Source of the DNA: Evernia prunastri
Lineage: Eukaryota; Ascomycota; Lecanoromycetes; Lecanorales; Parmeliaceae
Reading direction: 5' to 3'
Assembly: GCA_003184365.1 (NCBI GenBank)
Contig: NKYR01000063.1
Location: forward strand, 1-64,000
Length of the DNA stretch: 64,000 bases
The first letter of the stretch is position 1. Each line of letters starts with the position of its first letter. The position numbers and the translations under genes are program-made. Below the pieces are notes generated by a model. The model was not told the DNA's origin and ran no database searches. It saw only the letters and a list, made by a program, of their open reading frames with translations. Positions 12,371-23,542 of this stretch are shown here, one piece after another.

Positions 12371-13758
12371 TGTCATCAAAGCCCCCGCCCAACCGCGCCA
12401 AACGTTTTCAAGAAGCGACTTCTTCCATACAAAGTCTCTATCTCCAGTCTGCTGCTCATAACAACTCGACACCTGTTCACAGCCAAACCAATTTGAGATT
12501 CGTGCCTTTGAGAGGGTCCTCAAGCGACCAGTCAGACCCGCTCGCCTCGCCGCTCTTTGGAGGGGTCCGGTTGAACAGAGATGTCATCGAGGGCACCGGA
12601 GGAGCGCGATCATCAGATGGCGGGAGTTTTACAATGTTTCCTGATAGACGGCAACCGTTCCCCAGAGCTGAAATTTCCGGTAATCGAGAAGTGAACCCAC
12701 CAGCGGTGGATGCCAGGAGCTTGGGTGCTAGGCCCCAGGGAACACAGCGGGCCTCTTTCATAAGGAGTGTTCGAACGGACGCTCCTTCTGCTGAGACACA
12801 GGGCCCCTCGGAAAGATCGATCTTTCCGCTTCGAAACATGCAAGACAAGAATGGCATCCAAAGTCGTTCTCTTGGAGATCGGAATACTTTCCAACGACGC
12901 TCTCCAGTGGGAAACAACGGTTCCCAGCAAGCTTCTCCTCGAGACGAATCAGCTCGAGATAATGGTTATCAGGGCGGCGAAACAGCTCGCCAATCCTTCC
13001 AAATTCGTTTTCCAAAAAGCGGAACCAGCTTCCAAAATGGCCCCTCGAGAGGTGAAGGGCGTTCCCCAATACCAGGTCGCAGCCGCGCTGGTCGATCGCG
13101 AGCCTCTCGCGACAGTGACGTTTCTGAATCCAGACGGCGGAAACGTGGCGCTGAAGATAGCTTTAACAGAGGCGGTCGCAAAGGTCCCGCTCAAAAGGTG
13201 TGGACAGAGGAAGAGCAACAGTATCTCAAAGAGAAAGCAAAGCAGGAGTCGCAGAAATCTTTGGAGTACGAGCCGGCGGATCTTAGTAGGGAGACGTTTA
13301 CCGGGATGGGGCCTGCGACTGCATCAGATGAGTGGGGTATGAGTGAGATGCTTGGAGAACGGCTGCTGCTGGCGAGGAAGCATCTAGACCGAGAGTTTAT
13401 ACAGTGGGATAGTAAGGAGCAAAAGGCTGATGTGATGGCTGTGGTAGAGAAGCTAAAGGCCGTTCGAGCTGCCAAGCCTACAGATGGGGATGAACAAATT
13501 GCTCAGAGAGCTACGTCGACGTCCGGGAACGGCGATCAGCAAGCTCAAGCACTGATGCAGAAGTTACTTGGAGGCAGTTACGACAAATTCAAGAGGTCAG
13601 GGGAGAAAGATGTCCTCGGTCTTGTGGAAAGATACGTGCATCGGAATGACAGCTACTACCCTGACGATGAAAAGTCGTTGTTGAAGAAAGTGAGGAGTAT
13701 ATTGCCTGCCGAGCAAATCTCGAAGGCTGCGAGAAGTGGGGGGGAACTCAAAGCATGA
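12371..13758 (+). CDS. Conserved-looking protein of unknown function, 5' end uncertain
   Basis: The main exon is open from 12358 to the stop at 13758, but a TAA lies at 12355-12357 and there is no in-frame ATG until about 12632. The acceptor GACTGCTACAG ends at 12370, and the exon then begins TG TCA TCA AAG. An upstream exon ending in A (for example at 12305, before GTTGTAGAAGG) would create the ATG across the junction and give about 462 residues beginning MSSKPPPNRAKRF. Residues up to about 260 are low-complexity, rich in Ser, Arg, Gly and Gln. The C-terminal 200 residues are charged and helical-looking and include ETFTGMGPATASDEWGMSEM and a C-terminal EKDVLGLVERYVHRNDSYY. I do not recognise the family. 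It lies next to the mitochondrial ribosome recycling factor on the same strand. Confidence 0.7.
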
Positions 13759-14041
13759 TGCTCGGTCAAGCTGGCAGGATTACACGACATATTGTATGCT
13801 ATCGGTCTGAAAGTATATAGACCAAGATAGACTGTATAAAGACCATGTAGACGGATCAGCAAACAGCAGCTTCCCCCTCGAATCCAATGGACCACCAAAC
13901 CATGAGAATAGGTATGCAGGACAATACCTGAGATGATATCCTGAAAGGACGACGGACCACGGTCCCAAAGAAGCCTAGCGCAGCCCTAACCTTCAACGTC
14001 GAAGGATCGGAGACCTCAAAACACACAAGTCTCAATCAGCA

Positions 14042-15135
14042 ATGCGGGCAAAGCTGCCCACCACACTCATTCCCACCCTCCGACCCCCCCACCTCAATCA
14101 CTTACCCTCCAGAACCCTCCTCTCTCTGCCTCACCGCCCCAATGCCCCCAAACCTCCCTCCTCGACCACCACCACCACCACCACCCGCACCCTAACAAGC
14201 ACCACCCCCCTCCGCAAAAAAGGCGGAAAGCAAGACTCCAAACGCACCGTCCCCCTCAACGCCTCCAAAGCGCAATCCAACTCCCCCTCTTCTTCTTCCT
14301 CCTCCCCCTCCGGCGCCGTCGACGCGTTCGATTTCTCCGACTACTCCGCCGCCATCAAGCGTGCGCACGAGCACCTGGGTTCCGAATTGGCGAAGATCAA
14401 AGCCGGGGGGAGGAGCGCGGAGGAGATTGAAGGGGTGCGGGTTGTGCTGGGGGGCAAGACTGTGGATGGAGCTGCGGATAGGGACGGTAAGGGGAAGGGG
14501 AAGAGGGATAGGGCTGGGGGAGGGAAGGAAAGAGCGCCGAGTGTGAAGTTGGGAGATGTAGCGAGCCTGGTAGCGCGGGGTAGGAACGTCGGTGTTCTGG
14601 TCGGGGAGAAAGACGTACGTTCCCCATTCCCATTCCCATTTTTGATCCTTCCTTCACTACTCGTCATCTCCACAACCCCCCATCCTCCCATCCTTCCCTC
14701 TAGCAAATACCCCCCNNNNCCCCCGCCCCCCTCTCCCCCTCCTCCCAATATGAATGACCTCCAAACTCACACACACGCAACCGGAAACAGCACCTCAAAC
14801 CCGTCCTCTCCGCCCTGGCCACCCTGCCCTCCCTAACCTACACCGCCTCGCCCACGGACCCGCTGACCCTCACCGTCTCCGTGCCTCCCGTGACGGCCGA
14901 GTCCCGCCTCGCGGCGAAGAAGCAGGCGGACCGGAAAGGGGAGGAGGCGCTGTTCGCGCTGCGGGAAGCGAGGGGGGCGCAGCGGAAGCGGCACCGGAGC
15001 ATGGAGTTGGGGCGGCTGGTCGGGCCGGACGGGTTGCGGAGGGCGGAGAAGGAGGTCGAGAAGTTGAACGAGGGGGCGGTGGGGGCGGCGAAGGGGATGG
15101 TGGGGGATTGCAAGAGGGGGTTGGAAGGGGGGTGA
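14042..15135 (+). CDS. rrf1: Mitochondrial ribosome recycling factor
   Basis: Exons 14042-14614 and 14791-15135 join in phase 0 to 305 residues. The N-terminus is rich in Arg, Pro, Ser and Thr with no acidic residues, as in mitochondrial targeting peptides. The RRF domain begins around residue 100 (DFSDYSAAIKRAHEHLGSEL). Exon 2 carries the family core: an SVPPVTAESR stretch equivalent to the bacterial P-x-T-x-E-x-R motif, then the helix with LREARGAQRKRHRS. Family role: with elongation factor G2 it splits the post-termination mitochondrial ribosome. The domain contains a low-complexity insert rich in Gly, Lys and Arg (about 145-170). The intron is C-rich and includes a 4-base N gap, so its length is not exact. 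Exon 2 is very GC-rich. Confidence 0.9.
14716..14719. other. Assembly gap, 4 N
   Basis: Four N bases lie inside a C-homopolymer stretch in the rrf1 intron. It is probably an unresolved low-complexity run and does not affect the coding sequence. Confidence 0.98.
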
Positions 15136-15507
15136 GCTTGGAAGGGGGTTGTCTCGGTATGTGCACGATTTTTAGAGTATCAGGTAATACTATTGATGTG
15201 CATCAGAGAGAGAAGGCGGTGAATTAGACACGGAAAAGTAATTGAGTAATTGAAATCCACGGGCATGTATGATTGATCCAGTCTATTCACTCTAGCTAAG
15301 CTGCATCTCCCATGAAAAGATCAAAAGACAAAGCTCACAACACAGTCGAATATTACATGCGCGAGACAGGTTGATGGAAAGGGGCATCTCCAGCAACACC
15401 GCCGGAATGTAGTGTAACTTTTGAGCGGGGCGTTAGCACCAGAATCCGCTACAAAACTTCGTGGATATCGTCAAATGCAGAGCTCTCCTATTCACCGAAT
15501 CGAACCT
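15136..15507. other. Convergent 3' intergenic region
   Basis: The region lies between the 3' ends of rrf1 and ssb1 and shows no gene or notable structure. Confidence 0.6.
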
Positions 15508-17628
15508 TTAGCGGGTAGACATGGCCTTGGTCACCAGTCTCTTCAGCGCCAGCTCCTTCTTCTTCAGGTCGTCAGAATTGGAGTCTTCGATCTCCAATTG
15601 AGCCATGGCATCACTGAGGGCCGTTTCGATCTTCTCCTTCGTCTTGCCTTTAAGCTTAAGAGACATCGTTGGGTCCGAGGTGATCTCTTCAACGCGGGAG
15701 ATGTATGATTCGAGTTGTTGTCGAGCCTCAAACTTCTTGCTGAAAGCATCGTCGCTGTTCTTGAACTTGGCGGCATCTTGATGTCGTCAGTACAAATCAT
15801 GCCTGGATGGGTGCGACGAAACACTTACCGCTAATCATGTTTTCAATTTCGCTCGACGACAGCTTGCCGACGGAGTTTGAAATTGTGATGTTCGCGCTAC
15901 GTCCAGATGTCTTCTCGGTAGCAGTGACTTTGAGGATACCGTTGACATCGACTTCGAAGACGACTTCAAGGACGGCGTCGCCAGCCTTCATGGGCGGTAT
16001 TGGTGCAAGCGTGAATTCACCCAGTGAAGTGTTGTCCTCGCAGTTGACACGCTCGCCCTGGAAGACTGGGAATTGCACTGTCTGTTGGTTGTCTGCAACA
16101 GTGGTGAAAGTTCGCTTCTTTATAGTAGGCACAGTCTGCCCACGCGGCACTACGGCAGCGAAAATGTTGCCTTCCATCGCAACGCCAAGGGAGAGAGGAA
16201 CAACGTCAAGGAGTAGGAGGTCTGCAGTGTCAGCAGATGTGGCTTTTCCTGACAAGATACCAGCTTGAACGGCGGCGCCGTAGGCGACAGCCTCATCAGG
16301 ATTAATGCTCTTCTCCAACTTCTTACCGTCAAAGAAGTCACTGAGAAGCTTTTGTATCCGTGGAATACGGGTGGAACCTCCAACAAGCACAATCTCATCA
16401 ACTTTACTCTTATCGAGGTTTGCGTCCTTCAACACCTGTTGTACTGGGTCAATTGTTCCGTTGAATGCTTTAGCGTTGAGATCCTCAAAACGAGCTCGAG
16501 TGATCTGGGCGTTGAAGTCCTCTCCATCGAAGAGGGAGTCTATCTCGACGGTGGTTTGTGTTCCGTTAGACAACGTACGCTTAGCCCGCTCACAAGCCGT
16601 TCGTAAGCGTCGAAGAGCACGTGAGTCTCCTGAAAGATCTTTCTTGGTTTTCCTCTGGAACTCCTTCTTGAAGTGGTCCAAAAGATTGGTGTCAAAATCC
16701 TGACCTCCAAGATGTGTGTCACCAGCCGTGGCCTTGACGGTGAATACTCCTCCCTGAATGTGCAGCAGAGACACATCGAAAGTTCCTCCTCCCAGATCGT
16801 AGATCAGAACATTTCTCTCCTTCTCAGACTTTCCTGAGCCAAGACCGTAGGCAATAGCAGCAGCTGTGGGTTCGTTGATGATTCGCAGGACTTGCAGATC
16901 AGCAATTGCGCCTGCGTCTTTGGTTGCTTGACGCTGGTTGTCGTTGAAGTATGCAGGTACGGTAATAACAGCTTTCTTGACTTTCTTGCCAAGCTTGGTC
17001 TCTGCAACCTCTTTCATCTATGCGCCTGTCAGACAAAAGAAGCCTTTAGAAAGCGCTGGCAAACGTACCTTCATCAAGACCATAGACGAGATCTCTTGAG
17101 GAGAGAATGTCTTAGTCTCCTTTAGGTACTCAACTTGAACCATTGGGTTCCCTCCCTGGTCCACGACCTTGAAAGGCCATGACTCGATATCCTTCTTTAC
17201 TGTAGGGTCATCAAATCGTCGTCCAATGAGGCGCCTAAGGGACCCGTTAGCCGTAGCCCTCCAGAAGTTGTTCCCGCAAGAGCCTCTTCTGAAGGTGGCT
17301 TACTTGATATCAAAGATTGTGTTCGCGGGATTCATAGCAGCCTGATTCTTTGCCGACTCACCAATCAATCGCTCCTCATCGGTAAAGGAGACGAAGGATG
17401 GTGTGGTGAAGCTACCCTGCTCATTTGCAACTAGAGAGAGGCACGTTAGTTCTCAATTATGCTGCTGAGGCATATAACGTACTGATTTCGACATTGGTTC
17501 CTTCATAATTGGCAACGCATGAGTACGTGGTGCCTATTTGCACGGTTAGAAGACTCCAAGGCGCAAAAGCTGCGGACGGTCTTACCCAAGTCAATGCCTA
17601 TGGCTCCTTCATAGACTTCATCCGCCAT
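15508..17628 (-). CDS. ssb1: Ribosome-associated Hsp70 chaperone Ssb
   Basis: Six exons on the minus strand (17628-17586, 17533-17483, 17430-17304, 17234-17069, 17017-15829, 15776-15508) give 614 residues, matching the 613 of yeast Ssb1. The start is MADEVYEGAIGIDLG, with the phosphate-binding motif GIDLGTTYSC formed across intron 1. Other Hsp70 signatures are DLGGGTFDVSLL, VLVGGSTRIPRIQKLL and NEPTAAAIAYGLG. The substrate-binding domain starts near 395. The C-terminus ends KAMSTR without EEVD, which separates Ssb from Ssa-type cytosolic Hsp70. Family role: binds nascent chains at the ribosome tunnel exit together with the RAC complex. Four introns cluster in the first 130 codons. Confidence 0.96.
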
Positions 17629-18134
17629 GATGTCAAGATGTGGTTGAGTCAGTAAGATACGATGCTGAGGAAGTGATGTCAGGAAAAGAGGGCAGTTGGG
17701 TGGTGAGGAGGGCGGTGTGAAAGAATGGGCAGGTGAATCTCAAAAAATTCTGGACACCAGGACGGTGGGAAGATCATACCCGCCCGCTAGCGCGATATCT
17801 TACTTCACTATTGATTAGGTAACAATGGCTCCCTCGTAAGGCTGCCTACCAATAAAGTAGTGAGTCGCAAATACGGTCCTCTATATTCTTCAATCAAGTT
17901 TTCGTGGGAATAATAACGTGTGCTCTCATAGAATAAATCAACTCCAATGACTAGTCTTCTTCTACTCGATCGATGTTTCAGCTGATGAACAAAATCTAAC
18001 ATGCTCAGTCAGTTTACAAGACGATAGAGAAAATCTGGGTATGCCGTAGTCATTGAACTCCACGCTCAACGCTGAAATGCTAGTCAATTCACAGGGAGTG
18101 CAGTCTTCGCTCAGAGTGCCTCGTCCCCCAGCCT
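17629..18134. other. Intergenic, ssb1 promoter side
   Basis: This 506-base gap holds the ssb1 promoter and the 3' flank of rsc4. I see no gene and no clear repeat. Confidence 0.55.
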
Positions 18135-20823
18135 TTACAACATCTTTTGAAGGTGAACAAAGACAGTAAACTTTTCGAATTCGATGTCCTGCCCGGAGCC
18201 AACCTTTGGAGCACCTCTTGGAGGACCCGCGATAATTTCGACTTCGATAGAATTGACCCCAGGTACGAGACGCGTCTCATAGGCTGGACGTCTGGGATCA
18301 GCTTCTCCGGTCTGTCGAATAGGTTCTAGTCTATTGTTCCCGCACGAAACAATGGTCTTGCTAGGTCGATGCATGAGGCTCGAAGTAACGGTTGGCGTGA
18401 TGCGCAGGAAGAAATGCGTATATGGTACAGTGATCGTCCGGGACTGCTGAGTATGAGTGGAAGACGCAGCTATGTCGAGGCTGAGGTGATTCTTGATGTT
18501 CAGGCCGGGATGAGTGGCGACATTGAGATTCACAATCAGTGCATCTGTGACACCTGACATCGTTCAGTAAGTTACTAGTCATTGTTACAATGCGAGGAGA
18601 ATACCTTTCCCTGGCTGCCTTAATCGTGAATTGAAGGGCGTATTCGAAGCTTGGCTTGTAGGAGCAGGGCCGTTGGGGGCTGCTTGAGGAAGCGGGCTAC
18701 CGCTCGGCATTCGAGAAGAAAGATGCATGGGTGGAGGCATTTGGACGTTCGAAGCACTCGGACTTTTTCGAGATTCGCTTGGTCCATTGGGAATCGCATT
18801 GAGGGCCGGCGATTGGCCCTGTGTTGTTTCGGTCTTCATGCCGTTCGTGGCGTGTTCAGAAGATCCGCTTCCTTCGTGGGACAGTCGACTGACAGTGGGA
18901 TTTGGTGCTGGTCCTGAGCAAGGGTGTAAGACTTCGAAGACGCAGCGGGCTAGGATTGCTGTGTTACCTTTGCCTGGCGCGTAGCCGTTGGCTCCTGCTC
19001 GTACAAGCTCCTGTTGACGTTTGAGGGACTCGTTGTCTACCGACATTGAAGCAGAACCAGTCGCTTTCTGCCCGCCGAACTTCAAGGTTATCTTTGGTGG
19101 TTCCGGAGACTTGGCTGGCATTCTAAGCTTAACCTTGGGCTGCGGAGGCTCTGGAACAGATCGCTTCGCTTCTGCTAGTCGAGTATGAAAGTACGACTAG
19201 TCCGTTAGTTAGTACTCTGTGTCGAAGTTTGGAACTGGGAAATGAACCTCAAGTTCCTCGGATAATACAAAGAGGTCGCTACCATCTTCGTTATAATCAC
19301 GTGCATTCTTCCAGATATAGCTGAATTCATCCTCGAACGCATGCCAGCTCTTCAGGAATGTCGACCCCGTAGGCGGTTCTCTACCTTTGATCCCTCGCAC
19401 AGCTTTTTGAACACTTTTGAGGGAGACAGGGTGCTTTATGAGCTTGTAATAATCTAGAAGAGTCCGAGGGGGAAGATGAATGAAAGGTGCAAAAATTGCT
19501 TGATCCCTGTTGCAGACAATCAGCAAATACAGGCATGCCAACACACTCCAACATACTCAGCATCTGTGTGATTGATTACCTCACCCACGATCTTCTCTTG
19601 CGCTTGCTGAAATGTGTTGCCCTCGAAGCTTTCGTAAGCACCCTCAACATCCTGTACTGCTGGTGTCGAACTTGCTCTCCGGTCATTTGCCGCCGCAGAC
19701 GAGCCCACACGTGTGACTAGCCGGGTGCGCTTCTCAGGGGGTTTGGTAACCTCGTCTGGGTCAGTTTCACCCTCGGCATCCTGCTCGTGGGTGTCCTCCG
19801 GCTTCTCTTGTTTAGCCCGCCATCCTTCTGGAACTGGAGTTGTAAAAGGGACGTAGCTTGGGTCCTTGTAGGCTGGATTGTTCTCTTGCATGAAGACTTG
19901 AAGTTGTTTGCGTATCTTTTCGGAGTCAGAAAAGGCTTGGGAGCGCTTCTCGTTGAAAGCTTTGGCATTGCTGATCATGCGTCTAAGGTCCCCCTCCAAA
20001 TTGGTCATGTTAGGGTACTCATGGTTGTTCAATTTTGCCTACAGAGAGAGACCATGGTCAGAATTCTGTAAAGGAATTCATGCGAGCGCGCGGAGAGCAT
20101 AGCGCTGGACAAGCTTGAAAACTCGAGCAAAAGCGCCGCCTCTGACAATGTTCAGATGTGACTGACCTCCACTGTATCCAAAGCCACAGGCAGGCCGACT
20201 TTCTGGTAGTAGTTGGGCACCTTCTTCTGTACATTGAGTGCGCTTCAGTAGCGTTCCTTGCTCTCGCCATATTGATATCATACCTTGTCAGGTAGAGACA
20301 AGAACAATGTAGCTATTAGGCGGTCCCTAACATGGAACTGTATTAGCGACTATGGCTTAATCATTCGTATGCGCAGATACATTGGCATGCTTACCCTTTA
20401 TCGCGGGCACTTTTGATTTGATCGAGGAACTGACGACCAAGCTGGGTAGTTCCCTCTGGCGTTTCCTCCTCGTCGACCTTGACGAGAATTTGTATTAGCC
20501 ATAATTTAGGTAAGAGTAGGCAACTTTGGCACTTGGAAAGGTGGTTGCATTGAGAGTCAAATAGCGCGACAGGAAGATGTAGAGTTGACAGGTCCGAAGC
20601 CTTGCGGCCCTAGCGAAATGCGATGACCATGTCCGTGAATTCTCCTCAACCTCCCGTCCTTTATAAGTACAACCACACAACAAACACACCTCAACCCAAC
20701 AACGTGACATCGAATTCAAAGCAGACATACCTGTGTCTTCCTTCGCTTTGAAGCTGGACCTTCCACTCCCTCTAGCACTTGTGACGGTCCTGCGCTTGTG
20801 GCAGCTCTTCGCTTTGAACTCAT
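18135..20823 (-). CDS. rsc4: RSC chromatin-remodelling subunit, tandem bromodomain (Rsc4-like)
   Basis: Eight exons can be traced: 20823-20731, about 20479-20399, 20329-20283, 20231-20168, 20041-19557, 19506-19212, 19197-18606 and 18556-18135, for roughly 680 residues. The N-terminus starts MSSKRRAATSAGPS. The first bromodomain is built from several small exons (SLPDK, VPNYYQKVGLPVALDTVE, LNNHEYPNMTNLEGDLRRM, AKAFNEKRS). The second runs FAPFIHLPPRTLLDYYKLI to WKNARDYNEDGSD. A Ser/Pro-rich linker follows, then a C-terminal beta-rich domain. Family role: Rsc4 bromodomains bind acetylated histone H3 and help place the RSC remodeller. The donor of intron 6 (GTTCAT) is weak and that junction is less certain. 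The gene diverges from cks1. Confidence 0.85.
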
Positions 20824-21579
20824 CTCTTCGGAGCGGCGGTCGCAAGGGGTTTAACAGAGGTTGCGGGCAATCAGTACTCTTGCGGAGTCAACACAACTGG
20901 CTTTTACAACCGAATGATCCAGCTCAACCACCCTGTGAACTATTCGAGATACTTCGGCGCTAGGGAGTTTAGTGAGCCGTTGGAGGGCTGTCGGTTTTGA
21001 CTGTTGATCGCGGCTGGGAGTGGAATGAGTATGAGAGCGCGAGGGCTATCACCGGATGTCTCAACAAAAGGATTGGCGACTGAGTAGAGATATCAATCAT
21101 GGAACAACAGTATGAATAAGATACGACACGCAGCAACCTGAGGCCCGTGTTCAGACAATATCATCAATCCCATGCTGTTTAGATGGGCCGCATAGAATGT
21201 GGTTAGCGTGCCAAGCAAATCATCTGCCCCGCGAAGGGCCAAACGAAAAACGTACTTTAGGCTGCTGCGGTGTTTACTTTCCAACTTCCACCTCGTGCAT
21301 CTTCCTACAGCATTACTTCATCCAAGTGTAAATCTACCCGCTCTTAAAACCCTTGTACTCGCTCCATCAACTATTGTGCCGTTCCGCTAAAACTCCCGAC
21401 ACTTCTCTGATCGTGGGGGCGTGAGTAAGTGAAAGGGCTCCCCAGGCTCAGTCACTCCACTGCGGAGCTCCTCACGCGACGTCGCTCAAAACAGCCACCT
21501 TCTTCAACAGAATCTGAATTCTCTTAGCTTCAGTGACAATCTCTATTCTCACCGGCGTCAGCCTCGCCTTCCTTACACA
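20824..21579. other. Divergent promoter region rsc4/cks1
   Basis: The region lies between two divergently transcribed core genes and should hold both promoters. No open frame here looks like a protein, and no repeat was seen. Confidence 0.55.
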
Positions 21580-22094
21580 ATGGCTACTCTGGACCACGAT
21601 AGGAGGAATAAGCAGCCTAGGCTGCTCGAGAAGGCGGAGAGAGATCGATTGGAAGAGTTCGTGGAAGGAATACACTACTCGTCGAGGTGAAGACCGGATT
21701 GTTCCCGCATCTGTTGATATTGCTGATGCATTCGCCAGATATTCGGATGATGAAAATGAGTACCGGCATGTACAACTGCCCAAAGAGATGATTAAAAAGA
21801 TACCCAAAGACTACTTCGACCCGTCCAAAGGTACGCTGAAGCTACTGTGGGAGGAAGAGTGGAGAGGCCTAGGTATTACACAGGTGCGTAAGACCACAGA
21901 GGAACGCCAGCATCTGAAGCCACAACTAATTGCGCGTCTGATAGAGTTTAGGATGGGAGCATTACGAAGTTCATGAACCAGAACCACACATCCTTCTTTT
22001 CAAGTAAGTCGCTCACACATCGAAACGAAAGCCGCTCTCCTTCTGACTATGACTCAGGCGACCCATTAACTATCAGCCACCGGTACTACATTAG
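21580..22094 (+). CDS. cks1: Cyclin-dependent kinase regulatory subunit Cks1/Suc1
   Basis: Exons 21580-21686, 21739-21883, 21945-22003 and 22058-22094 give 115 residues (S. pombe Suc1 has 113). The sequence contains the family core: IHYSSRYSDDENEYRHVQLP, IPKDYFDPSKGTLKLLWEEE and GWEHYEVHEPEPHILLFKRP. The HxPEPH-like hinge is present as HEPEPH. Family role: binds cyclin-dependent kinases and phosphothreonine sites, promoting multisite phosphorylation and cell-cycle transitions. All junctions are GT-AG and keep the known core without gaps. Reading through the introns would change frame, so the spliced model is well supported. Confidence 0.96.
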
Positions 22095-22370
22095 CAGCAT
22101 CTGACCATCTCACAAACTTTTGATACTTTACCTGCGCACGTCTTCATGTATGTCAGTAATTCAGCATTTGAGCCTAGGACGGTATGCATCAATGGAACGT
22201 TTTTCAGCGTGGATAGCGGCATAGACCGGAGAATGTTCCGGCAAGGTTGGGCACGGAGACCATGGTTCTCATATCATGAGTCTACTCTGTATTTAGCCAC
22301 CGATCAATAACCGAAAGTCTTTAAAGACGTTTGCAAGCACAAAGATACCAGAGAAGAGTCCGGAATGCGC

Positions 22371-23101
22371 TCATTTAATGTTCTTGTCCAGCCATTCTTC
22401 CCACTGCTCACCGGTAAAGCTGCTTGAAATGCTTCCCTCCTCGATGCCCTGGCATACTTCTTAGCTATTCCTGCAAATTTTTGGGAATGACCACTTACAT
22501 TGAACAAGACAGTTGGCGTTACATGAACCCCTACCCGTCGATTGACCTATTTGCCCGATTGTTATATGCCCGTCTCCGAACGGCAAGTGGAAGACGATAC
22601 CTTCACCATCAGCTTAACATCATCTGTTACTTTGTTCCCAATGTTTAGACTTCCTCCCTCTCCAGGCTTGTCCGAAATCTCCAACAGCTCGAACACCTTG
22701 CTTTCTTCCAGTCCAACGCTTCCGGCCAACTTCGCCAGACGCTTGTATGTATCGTTCCGCGGCTCATGCACAACGTTTACATCAAAGTATTCCTTTTGGT
22801 GCTCGAAAAGCGCCGCGCTGAAAGGCCAGAATTTATCAGGCGCAAGTCTCAACACAGCCGCCCCGGCTTCATGCACAAGAGTGCTGGACGGGTGCCATGG
22901 TTGAATTTGCTGACGGAAAAGAAACTGGACCTTCGCAGGGTACTTTTTGGGGACAGTAGGAAGTACAGAATTGTAGAGTGTGCTGAACATTTTGGCGGAG
23001 AAGGGGCAAACGTAGTCGAGGTAAAGCTCGATAGTGTGGATGGCTTTTGGCGAGACATTGGCGGAGTAGGCCTGGCCGGCGAATTTCGGAGCGAGTGCCA
23101 T
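22371..23101 (-). CDS. DsbA-fold thioredoxin-like protein
   Basis: Exons 23101-22601, 22546-22499 and 22448-22371 give 208 residues. The N-terminal part has a thioredoxin-fold beta strand followed by a helix, IELYLDYVCPFSAKMF, where the active-site position reads CPFS instead of CxxC. The helical insert is typical of DsbA-like proteins (WPFSAALFEHQKEYFD). A cis-proline loop VHVTPTVLFNG is formed across intron 2, and the C-terminus reads GEQWEEWLDKNIK. A single cysteine in the active-site motif suggests glutathione-transferase-like or non-oxidase function, not a dithiol oxidase; the substrate is unknown. No clear signal peptide is seen. It diverges from taf2 with 441 bases between starts. Confidence 0.85.
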
Positions 23102-23542
23102 CCTGATGAAAAAGCCCTTAAGTTGTGGTAGAGGAAAGCAGCCAAGAGTCTATGAGAGATGTGAGCTCGGAGGATGGTGTAATGTAAATGAGCAGTGACG
23201 GAATTTGGCGGGGAACACCACTGCCGGGTAGCAAAGGTGATTACGGAACTGACCACTGCTGAAGTACGGAGTAACGAAATAGAAGACACAGACAGACTCG
23301 TTTGAGTCTTACTCTAGCACATCACCCATGCGCCCTTTCCATGGGCCACCCTCTTAATTGACACGATATCAGAGATATTGGCTGCCTACTTATAGGTCAC
23401 ATGCGCCCCGTGTCAAGCCCATCGTTGCCATCCCCTTGTCGTTGTAAACCAAGGATGAAGGCTGGCCGCCCCAAAGAAAGCTCGTGTTGAGGAGCGCTTC
23501 GAGCTATCGTTCGGTCTGGCTTGCTAAAACAGAAGTAAGAAC
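23102..23542. other. Divergent promoter region
   Basis: The region lies between the starts of the DsbA-fold gene and taf2 and probably holds both promoters. Nothing else is seen. Confidence 0.55.
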
